Shown: piece by piece, positions 53,438 through 61,200 of the stretch
Layout of the letters: the number at the start of each line of letters is the position of its first letter
Numbering within the stretch: position 1 is the first letter of the stretch
Assembly: GCF_000026185.1 (NCBI RefSeq)
Contig: NC_010694.1
Location: 3,286,001-3,350,000 of the forward strand
Length of the DNA: 64,000 nt
Source of the DNA: Erwinia tasmaniensis Et1/99
GTDB taxonomy: Bacteria > Pseudomonadota > Gammaproteobacteria > Enterobacterales > Enterobacteriaceae
Direction of reading: 5' to 3'
Notes under the pieces: generated by a model
What the model was told of the DNA's origin: nothing
Databases searched by the model: none
Seen by the model: the letters and a program-made list of their open reading frames with translations, nothing else
Program-made: the position numbers and the translations under genes

Positions 53438-55426
53438 TTGCTTCAGATACAAAATGACGAGCGTTTTCCACAGCGAATCAGGAATAATGCCTACCTTGCC
53501 AGAATAGGTGCCAGGCTCCTCGTTCCCGTTGATATAAAAGGATACAGGCTTAATAACACACTATTTCTTCCTGACAGTCGCGGCTCAAAAACTGGCGTTA
53601 TTATTCGTCTGGATTCTGAAATCCCATATTACTATGTTGACGAAGGGAAAGACCTTTCAGAGAATATTAGATGGGCTCTGCCTTACAAGGCTGATGAGCG
53701 GAAGCGTGAGGGGGTTATGAACTATTTCACATGGTTCAATATATTCTACATCACCCCTAGTGGGGTTGATATACTTTTCAATATCATAGATGGGACGTTA
53801 AGTTTTGAAGAAAACTTTAATTTTAATAATCCGGACCCGATGGATATAGCCAGTCTTTCTGCAAATCTCGCTGATACGATGGAGGCCGATTATAAGCTTA
53901 AGGGGCATGCCATAACAAACCGGTTATTAATTTCCAGAGCGATTGCAGGCGCACACATTCCTGACCTGGGGGTCACCGCAACGGAAGCAGAATATCACCA
54001 TGGATTCACCTGGCATAATATGACCCCCGCAGAATATCTGAGGTCATTTACAAGCCCCTTCTCTACCCTCAGTGGGGAAATGCAGCTAGTGTCCAGCTCC
54101 ATTAAAGGGGAAACGGTACAAGAAACAGAGCTGCATGCACATCAGGCTGAATATATAGGAAGCTGGGTTGATGCCACCATCGGGGCAATCACCTCATTTA
54201 CGCCGGCAGGATGGGTTCTCAATACCGCGCAATCGGCCGCTGACATTGCTGCTGATTTGACAGAGGGAAAAGAGCCTGACCCCTTGGCGGTTGCGGGTCT
54301 GGTTGTAGGGTGCATTCCTGGCGATCGCATCGCAGCAAAAGTAGGAAAGTTCACCCGCATTGGCGGTAAGGCTGTTAAATACGGGATGATGCTTGGAAAT
54401 AAAGCGGTCGATCTGTCCATCGTAGCGGAAAGCATTAAAACAGCGGTAGGCACGGGTGAGCCACTTGCTATTTATCAGGCATTGCTGGCCAGCGGTATGA
54501 GTGTTAAGAACGCATATGATATGGCAAAGCATATGTCATCGGCGCTAAAACTCGGAAAAACGATGGAGGAAAGTGCGGCGCTGGAGGAGCTTGATGCCAT
54601 CCATAATAATATCCCAGAGTCCTCTTTAAGCTCGACAATGCCAGAACGGAAATTCATCATTGGCTCGACAGAAATGCTCGGTAAAATCAATAATGGAGAA
54701 ATCGAGATATCAAGGGATAAAGGAGCCACCTGGAACAAGGGGAGCAAACTTCACTTGTTAGCATTCAGGCTACAGAACTCCGGAGGAGGAAGACGGCTTA
54801 TTGATTGGATTAAAAGTAAGGCCGATATTAATGAACATCGTGCCTCATCACCTACATGGGAACCTCTACCTCCAAACAGTCCTGAACGGTCAATTGAACC
54901 CACTCTTGAAAGATACAATTATAAAGATTTATCTTTGATAGAAAACTGGCTAATTAAAGAAACATCAACACTTTTAAAAAAAAACCTGGGACATAGATAT
55001 AATAAATACGTATCAAACCCGCATGAAAACTGTGCCAACGCGGCGATCGAAGTAGCTAAAGAACTGAGGGACAGCAGATATACTGATGTAAAAATAATTG
55101 AATTGGGCATCTGGCCAAATGGTGGTGTAGATACCTTTCCTACCAATCATTATGTTGTGACGGCAAAAAAGTATGGGATAGAAATTTCAGTCGATTTAAC
55201 GGCAGGCCAGTTTGAGCAATATGGTTTTTCTGGTCCTATTATTACTACAAAAGATAGCTGGATTTACCAGTGGCAACAGAATATGAAAGAAAAGCCAAGG
55301 CTTCTGGTAAAAATGGCACCACTCAGTAGGGGAATAAGTACATCTCCATTCAGCATGAATTATATTAATCCTCAACTCACCGTACCAAATGGAACACTAT
55401 TACAGCGGCCGAGTTGGTACAAATAA
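53438..55426 (+). CDS. Large toxin-like protein, downstream frame with papain-like C-terminal domain
   Basis: The frame is open from 53279; the listed start is the first TTG, but the segment before it (QTGHFDFDRDIRYQGFSI) reads as protein and belongs with the upstream frame. A middle Ala/Gly-rich segment (TPAGWVLNTAQSAADIAADL) resembles that of large dermonecrotic-type toxins (DUF6543 class; resemblance only). The last 130 residues contain ENCANAA, TNHYVVTA and SVDLTAGQF: a Cys, His and Asp at fused positions 1531, 1570 and 1585, in the order and spacing of papain-like deamidases such as Pasteurella multocida toxin (Cys1165, His1205, Asp1220). Target unknown. Codon use is AT-richer than in neighbouring core genes. 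No immunity-like gene follows, which would fit a toxin aimed at eukaryotes. Confidence 0.75.
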   Translation: MLQIQNDERFPQRIRNNAYLARIGARLLVPVDIKGYRLNNTLFLPDSRGSKTGVIIRLDSEIPYYYVDEGKDLSENIRWALPYKADERKREGVMNYFTWFNIFYITPSGVDILFNIIDGTLSFEENFNFNNPDPMDIASLSANLADTMEADYKLKGHAITNRLLISRAIAGAHIPDLGVTATEAEYHHGFTWHNMTPAEYLRSFTSPFSTLSGEMQLVSSSIKGETVQETELHAHQAEYIGSWVDATIGAITSFTPAGWVLNTAQSAADIAADLTEGKEPDPLAVAGLVVGCIPGDRIAAKVGKFTRIGGKAVKYGMMLGNKAVDLSIVAESIKTAVGTGEPLAIYQALLASGMSVKNAYDMAKHMSSALKLGKTMEESAALEELDAIHNNIPESSLSSTMPERKFIIGSTEMLGKINNGEIEISRDKGATWNKGSKLHLLAFRLQNSGGGRRLIDWIKSKADINEHRASSPTWEPLPPNSPERSIEPTLERYNYKDLSLIENWLIKETSTLLKKNLGHRYNKYVSNPHENCANAAIEVAKELRDSRYTDVKIIELGIWPNGGVDTFPTNHYVVTAKKYGIEISVDLTAGQFEQYGFSGPIITTKDSWIYQWQQNMKEKPRLLVKMAPLSRGISTSPFSMNYINPQLTVPNGTLLQRPSWYK

Positions 55427-55561
55427 GGAGGGGTTCACCCTGTAATTAATTCCGGGCAATCACTGCTGGCGTACTATGATGTGCAGCTACCAGTAATGCA
55501 ATTATTCGCGAAACCAGTGGGAAGAACGCGGAATTTAGCAGTCAGCCACGCGGGCCTTAGG

Positions 55562-55903
55562 TTACAAGTTCAGCGGCTGGTCGTACACCGGCCCCGTGCG
55601 CTGTGCTGAACCCGCCACCGTCTGGCCCAGCAGCCTGCCGAAGGTATCGTACTGTCCCGACCAGCGCAGATTACCCTCCGCGTCGGTCACCTCCAGCGGC
55701 GCGCCGGTCAGGTCGCTGTTCAGCCAGTAAATGTCCGCCTCCGGCCCCTCTCCCGCCTGTTCGATGGCCGCCAGCGGCGTCCACGGGCTTTCCGGGTCGT
55801 AACTACATGTGCGGCGCGTGCCGTTGGCGCGCTGCTCTTGCAGCAGCCGGTAGCCCTGCCACAGAAAACGCGTGGTCTGCGGCGCTTTATCCGCGTATGT
55901 CAC
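55562..55903 (-). pseudogene. Truncated displaced Rhs tip
   Basis: Begins exactly like the other displaced tip (VTYADKAPQTTRFLWQGYRL) and is nearly identical to the Rhs core through GPVYDQPL. It then runs out of homology and stops before the YYEPEVGRF and DPLGL segments. It therefore lacks any toxin domain, and no immunity gene follows in 55427-55561. The oldest and most eroded module of the array. Confidence 0.8.
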
Positions 55904-55965
55904 CTCCTTGCGGCTGCGGCGGGTTCAGAACCACCGACCCTAAATACTCATCAAAGTGATTAATC

Positions 55966-56250
55966 ATGTCAGAACGGGGAATGTCCAAAACGCAGCGGCG
56001 CGTTATCGTCGGCTACCGCCCGAAAGGCGGCGAACGCGACACGCCACAGGTCAGCATCACGGGCAAGTGGCTGGCGGAGACGGGATTTGCGGTGGGAACC
56101 GGCGTAAGCCTGACGGTGCTGGACGGCTGTCTGCTGCAGATCCCCGACAGCCGCGAAGAGATGCGGCTGCGGGCAATGGAACAGCAGCTTAAGGCGCAGC
56201 AGCAGGAGCTGGAGCTGGCTAAGCAGCGGATGATCGCCATGCTGGCGTGA
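55966..56250 (+). CDS. SymE-family protein, copy 1
   Basis: 94 aa. The SymE/AbrB-like fold is shown by RRVIVGYRP, PQVSITGKWLAETGFAVGTG and VSLTVLDGCLLQIPDS, followed by a charged C-terminal helix (EEMRLRAMEQQLKAQQQEL). E. coli SymE is an SOS-induced toxin repressed by the antisense RNA SymR and binds nucleic acids. The likely start is the ATG at 55966 or 55981. It is divergent from the truncated tip and convergent with the immunity gene at 56306, sharing a terminator. Whether it is toxic here is unknown. Confidence 0.8.
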   Translation: MSERGMSKTQRRVIVGYRPKGGERDTPQVSITGKWLAETGFAVGTGVSLTVLDGCLLQIPDSREEMRLRAMEQQLKAQQQELELAKQRMIAMLA

Positions 56251-56270
56251 AGGACAGCTGAAGGTAAAAG

Positions 56271-56307
56271 GCCGGAAGGATCTGTGGGATCGCTTCCGGC
56301 TTTATTT
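56271..56307. terminator. Terminator between symE-like copy 1 and the immunity gene
   Basis: GCCGGAAG and CTTCCGGC form a stem with an inner GATC/GATC pair, followed by TTTATTT. It serves two convergent genes and is duplicated at 57794-57829. Confidence 0.85.
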
Positions 56308-56602
56308 ATAAAACCACTAATGCTTTATTTATATTTTCTTTTAATTCAACTAAATTTTCAGCACTCCCAGAATATATTGGTGAACTCCAGTCATAATCTT
56401 TAATCAATACGACGTGGAACTTACCATCGATTTCAAAAGAGGGCCTCCAACCGACATCTAATATATACCCTTCAGGGAATGCAACTTGCAGCATATCCTC
56501 CTTCAAATCATCAATGTAAACTTCCAATGACTGTCCTTCTTTAATAGGAAAATCATCAAAGGTTACAACTCCACCCTTAAGTGAAAAATTTATATCAATC
56601 AT
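56306..56602 (-). CDS. Putative immunity protein for the displaced Rhs tip
   Basis: 98 aa, acidic, no signal peptide. It begins MIDINFSLKGGVVTFDDFP and is predicted to be mostly beta-strand. Its ATG overlaps the stop of the tip gene (ATGA), the usual arrangement of toxin and immunity genes. I cannot name an immunity family. The low GC content compared with the Rhs core is typical of exchanged toxin/immunity cassettes. Confidence 0.75.
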   Translation of the reverse strand: MIDINFSLKGGVVTFDDFPIKEGQSLEVYIDDLKEDMLQVAFPEGYILDVGWRPSFEIDGKFHVVLIKDYDWSSPIYSGSAENLVELKENINKALVVL

Positions 56603-57438
56603 TTAGTTAACCTTAAATATTCTTTGAGAGAAATAGGGTGACCATGGATTGTCCCACCACTCTCTTCTACCCTCATCCATTGACTAGTTTTACCTTCACT
56701 GGCACCAATTGTTTCACCCATATCCTGAACTTTCCAAGGTTTTCCATTCGTTACAGGTTGGCCATTTTTATATACAGAGCGTTCCAGTGATTCTATGTCA
56801 GTTCCTAGTTTATATTTAGCCGGGCCTGATTTTGTTGAATTAATAGTATCTTTCCATGAAGCATTTTTAGGTGCGACATGCTTGTAACCGTGGGGTGTCC
56901 AGTTTGGCTCTTTATCTTGTGGGCATTTGCTCAACCCCAGCGGATCGATCCAGCTAAGCGGATTTGGCGCATAAGCATACAGGTTCATCCCGCCCGCCAG
57001 CCCCACAGGGTCCTGGGTGGTAAACCTGCCCACCTCCGGCTCGTAGTAACGGAACAGATTATAGTGCAGTCCGCTCTCGTTGTCCTGGTACTGCCCGGCG
57101 TAGCGCAGCGGCTGCTCGTACACCGGCCCCGTGCGCTGTGCTGAACCCGCCACCGTCTGGCCCAGCAGCCTGCCGAAGGTGTCGTACCGTCCCGACCAGC
57201 GCAGCTGGCCGTCGGCGTCAGTGACCTCCAGCGGCGCGCCGTTCAGGTCGCTGTTCAGCCAGTAAATGTCCGCCTCCGGCCCCTCTCCCGCCTGTTCGAT
57301 GGCCGCCAGCGGCGTCCACGGGCTTTCCGGGTCGTAGCTCCAGGTGCGGCGCGTGCCGTTGGCCCGCTGCTCCTGCAGCAGCCGGTAGCCCTGCCACAGG
57401 AAGCGCGTGGTCTGCGGCGCTTTGTCCGCGTACGTCAC
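56599..57438 (-). CDS. Displaced Rhs tip with C-terminal toxin domain
   Basis: 279 aa. Residues 1-169 are Rhs core ending in VGRFTTQDPVGL and SWIDPLGL, the self-cleavage boundary. Residues 170-279 are a different toxin domain from that of the full-length protein, containing YKHVAPKNASWKDT, TNGKPWKVQDMGE, WMRVEESGGTIHGHPIS and EYLRL. I do not recognise its activity. His and Glu in the last motif could be catalytic (inference). The start codon is a GTG inside the conserved core with no separate ribosome-binding site, so it may not be translated on its own. It would become functional by recombining with the main rhs gene. Confidence 0.8.
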   Translation of the reverse strand: MTYADKAPQTTRFLWQGYRLLQEQRANGTRRTWSYDPESPWTPLAAIEQAGEGPEADIYWLNSDLNGAPLEVTDADGQLRWSGRYDTFGRLLGQTVAGSAQRTGPVYEQPLRYAGQYQDNESGLHYNLFRYYEPEVGRFTTQDPVGLAGGMNLYAYAPNPLSWIDPLGLSKCPQDKEPNWTPHGYKHVAPKNASWKDTINSTKSGPAKYKLGTDIESLERSVYKNGQPVTNGKPWKVQDMGETIGASEGKTSQWMRVEESGGTIHGHPISLKEYLRLTK

Positions 57439-57512
57439 CTCTTTACGGCTGCGGCGGGTTCAGCCCCCCCCTCGTCATAAATACTCATCAGAGTGATTAA
57501 CCCTGTAAGAAC

Positions 57513-57773
57513 GTGGGAATTTCCAAAATGCAGCGGCGCGTTACCGTCGGCTACCGCCCGAAGGGCGGCGAACGCGACACGCCACAGGTCAGTATTGCTG
57601 GCAAGTGGCTGGCGGAGGCGGGTTTTGCGGTGGGAACCGGCGTAAGTCTGACGGTGCTGGACGGCTGTCTGCTGCCGATCCCCGACAGCCGCGAGGAGAT
57701 GCGGTTGCGGGCAATGGAGCAGCAGCTGGAGCTGGAGCAGGCTAAGCAGCGGATGATAGCCATGCTGGTGTGA
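57513..57773 (+). CDS. SymE-family protein, copy 2
   Basis: 86 aa, nearly identical to copy 1 in the core (PQVSIAGKWLAEAGFAVGTG, VSLTVLDGCLLPIPDS) but with a shorter C-terminal helix. Compared with copy 1, the region of the ATG at 55966 has become CTG-TAA and a base has been inserted, so translation must begin at the GTG at 57513 or the ATG at 57528. The latter has GGGA at a better spacing. Divergent from the displaced tip, with a 74-base gap. Confidence 0.78.
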   Translation: MGISKMQRRVTVGYRPKGGERDTPQVSIAGKWLAEAGFAVGTGVSLTVLDGCLLPIPDSREEMRLRAMEQQLELEQAKQRMIAMLV

Positions 57774-57793
57774 AGGGCGGCTGAAGGTAAAGG

Positions 57794-57829
57794 GCCGGAA
57801 GGATCTGAGGGATCGCTTCCGGCTTATTT
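57794..57829. terminator. Terminator between symE-like copy 2 and the immunity gene
   Basis: GCCGGAAG and CTTCCGGC with inner GATC/GATC, followed by TTATTT. Second copy of the hairpin at 56271-56307; it lies two bases before the stop of the immunity gene. Confidence 0.85.
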
Positions 57830-57831
57830 GC

Positions 57832-58230
57832 TTAGTCCCATCTTTCATCAATATAAGGGGTTATACCTTCTATTGTTAAGAACCTCGATTCACATTGCAG
57901 ATGAAAATCATTATTAACTATATTTATCGATGATTTTTCTTTGCTTGTTATAACATCTGGACTACATATAAAACCTACTTCATTACCTTTAACTTCAAAA
58001 GATAATATATCTCCAAGACTTAAAACCAGGCTTATAGCATTAAATTTTTCTTTCTTCCATTTTGCAGGAAAAACACCAGGAATTAACTTACATAAAAAAT
58101 GCAACTGCAAAGTAGAATGATAATGTAATTTAAAACTTTCCAACTGAATAGACTCCAGAGAAAATTCATTATTAAACATGAACTTAATTTTCTCACTCCC
58201 CATAGCATGTTCAAACCACATATATTTCAC
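57832..58230 (-). CDS. Putative immunity protein for the full-length Rhs toxin
   Basis: 132 aa, AT-rich, starts with GTG two bases after the rhs stop codon. No signal peptide, so it would act in the cytoplasm, consistent with a nuclease toxin. It alternates short beta-type segments (LHFLCKLIPGVFPAKWKKEK, ISLVLSLGDILSFEVKGNEV). The pattern is reminiscent of the Imm50 group, but this is a weak impression. The function is inferred mainly from position. Confidence 0.75.
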   Translation of the reverse strand: MKYMWFEHAMGSEKIKFMFNNEFSLESIQLESFKLHYHSTLQLHFLCKLIPGVFPAKWKKEKFNAISLVLSLGDILSFEVKGNEVGFICSPDVITSKEKSSINIVNNDFHLQCESRFLTIEGITPYIDERWD

Positions 58231-58232
58231 CC

Positions 58233-61200
58233 TTAAAAATTATAGTGACCATGAGTACCAAGAACACTACCAGTATTTAATACTTCGCCACTTAAATCAT
58301 CTATTGGCCTCACATTAAAGTGAGGTTCAGCCCCATGTAAAGGTGTTGCTTTAGCATGACCTAAGCTATGTTCCTGAATATAAACAGCCTTGCCGTCAAT
58401 ATTGGTAAACTCATATTCTCTTGTTCTTACTACTTTTCCATTATCATCCAAAAATCTTTTACCATAACCATCCATCAAGTCAGGACGATTTATTGATTTG
58501 GGATGTTGATTATTTGGTATGCCAGCATCACGTTTAGCCTGCCTGAGCGCATCTCTGCGGCTGACACCTTCATAAGTCGTTTTCTTGTTCGGCGAACATT
58601 TCGTTAAACCAAGAGGATCGATCCAGCTAAGCGGATTCGGCGCATACGCATACAGGTTCATCCCCCCCGCCAGCCCCACCGGGTCCTGGGTGGTAAACCT
58701 GCCCACCTCCGGCTCGTAGTAACGGAACAGATTATAGTGCAGTCCGCTCTCGTTGTCCTGGTACTGCCCCGCATAACGCAGCGGCTGGTCGTACACCGGC
58801 CCCGTGCGTTGTGCTGAACCCGCCACCGTCTGGCCCAGCAGCCTGCCGAAGGTGTCGTACTGACCCGACCAGCGCAGATTACCTTCGGCGTCAGTGACCT
58901 CCAGCGGCGCGCCGTTCAGGTCGCTGTTCAGCCAGTAAATGTCCGCCTCCGGCCCCTCTCCCGCCTGTTCGATGGCCGCCAGCGGCGTCCACGGGCTTTC
59001 CGGGTCGTAGCTCCAGGTGCGGCGCGTGCCGTTGGCCCGCTGCTCCTGCAATAAGCGGTAGCCCTGCCACAGGAAGCGCGTGGTCTGCGCGGATTTTCCT
59101 GCGTACGTCACCTCCTTGCGGGTGCGCCTGCCCAGCGCGTCGTAGTGATACCGCGCGCTGAACTCCCCCTGCGGGCCGAAGCCCCGGGCCCGTATCAGGC
59201 GGTTGTCGGCGTCATAGGTGTAATGTTGCTCGCTGACGCCGTGGCGGCGGCTGACCAGGTTGCCCCAGGCGTCGTAGCGGTAGAACAGCCGCCGCCAGTG
59301 CGCCAGGCGGTTGTCGCCCAGCGGCCGCGGCGGCGGGTGCTGTTCCGGGTCGTCGTGCGGGGCCTGCTCGCCCAGCAGGTTGTCGGCGGCGTCATACAGC
59401 AGCCTGCCCCCCACCCTGCCGGACTTCAGCTCGCGGTGCTGCAACAGGCGGCCTTCGGCGTCGTAGCCGTAGTGCACCTCGCCGCGCAGCGCGTCGCTGA
59501 CGCCCGCCAGCTCGCCACGCCCGGTATAGCGGAACGCCCGCCACAGGATGCCCTCTTCCGGCCGGGTTATCCTGCCGTCACTGAAGGCGCTGCTCTGCCA
59601 GCTGCGCCTGCCCAGCGCGTCGTAGCGGCGCTGCTGGTGCAGCGCGCCCTGGCTGCGCCCGGTTTCGCGGTGCAGGCGGTCGCGGGTAAATTCGCTGACC
59701 AGCTGCCGGTTAAATTTCACCGCGCTGACGTGGCCGGAGCCGTAGTGCAGCCACTGCAGGCCGTCGCCCTGCGGCAGCGTCAATGCCTGCAGGTTGGCCA
59801 GCGCGTCCCACCGGTAGCCCAGCTCGCCGTTCACGCCGCGCTCGCACGGCAGGTTGCCCGCCCCGTCGTACTTCAGCTCAACGCGGTCCGCCTCAATCCC
59901 CAGCGCCGCCCCGGCGGCGGTCGGCGTACGCGCCAGCGCGTTCAGCCTGCCCGCCGCGTCGTAGTGATACCGCCATTCGGCGCTGTCGTTGCCGCGCCAT
60001 TCCAGCCGCCCCGCCTCGTCATAGCGGAAGCGGTGCAGGCGGTGAGGCGGCGGCGTAAGGCCGTCCTGCGGGCTGGTTTCCCGGCGTTCGGCAAGCTGGC
60101 CGTCCGGGCCGTAGCGGTACAGGCGGTCGGTGTTGTCCGGGCGGCGTTCGCCGGTCAGGCGCCCGGCGGCGTCGTAGCTGAACCGGTACTCGCCGCCGTT
60201 GCCGTTCTCCAGCCGCGTCAGCCAGCCGCGCGGGCTGTAGTGCCAGCTGCGCGTGCGGTCGATGCGGTCGGTGACGCTGAGCGGCTGGCCCAGCAGGTTG
60301 TAGCGCCAGCGCGTCTCGCCGCCGAGCGGGTCCTGATGGCGCGCCAGCTGCCCGCGTTCGTTCCAGGCGAAGTGCTCCTCGCTGCCGTCCGCGTGGCGCA
60401 GGGTTTGCAGACGCCCGGCGGCGTCCCAGAGATACCGGGTCACGTTGCCTTCCGCATCGGTGCGGTCGGTGAGCTGGCCAAAAACGTCATAGCCGTACGC
60501 GGTGACGCTGCCGGAGCAGTCGGTATAGCGCGTCAGCAGCCCCCGGCCGTTCCACTCAGGCCGGGCCACGCCGCCGAGGGCGTCGGTGATGCGCGTCGGC
60601 AGGCTCTCTTCTTCATCCGGATAGTGATAAAGCGTGCTGTTTTCCGCCGCGTCGGTCTGTTTAACCAGGCGGCCCCGGTCATCCCACTGCTGATACTCGC
60701 GGCCGCCGTCCGGGTGGGTGACGCAGACCAGGCGGTCGCCGTTACGGTCGTACTGGTAAAGGGTTTTGCGCCCGGTCGGGTCGGTCTCGCTCAGCAGCCG
60801 CCCGTAGCGGTCCCACTCGCTCCGGCGCTGGCCGCCGCCCGGCAGCAGCACGCCGCACAGCTCGCCGCGCGCGTAGACGAACGCCAGCCGGCTGCCGTCG
60901 AAGTCGGTGAACTGCGCCACGCTGTCGTCGTCGTCCAGCTGCCAGCTGGCCTGCATGCCGTCGTCGCGCACCGCCCGGCGCGTGCCGCCGTTAAAGTCGT
61001 AGTGCAGCGCCAGCTCTTCCCCGGCGCTGTGTCGCCAGGCGGTGACGCGCGGCAGGCCGTCAATTTCCCGCCACTGATATTCGTTCAGCAGCCCGTTGGC
61101 GTCCTGGTGGCTGGCCATCAGCCCGTCGCGCCAGGTGAAGCGGCGCGTGACCTCGCCCGCGCGGTTGCGCACGGTGACAAGCTGCCCTTCGTCGTCATAC

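Larger units (their letters stand above)
55562..57773. repeat. Repeated module: Rhs core 3' segment plus divergent symE-like gene
   Basis: The segment covering the start of the displaced tip, its short upstream gap and the opposite-strand symE-like gene occurs twice (55562-56310 and 57115-57830) with high identity. The tip part recurs a third time inside the full-length rhs gene at about 58620-59110. The homology starts at the same place in both displaced copies (the RKEVTYA codons), marking the recombination boundary through which tips are exchanged. Confidence 0.8.

Noticed and set aside
55562..59110. Repeated Rhs segments considered as a CRISPR or short tandem-repeat array
   Set aside because: The repeats are long coding duplications of the Rhs core and symE-like genes, not short regularly spaced direct repeats. 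No CRISPR array was seen in the window.
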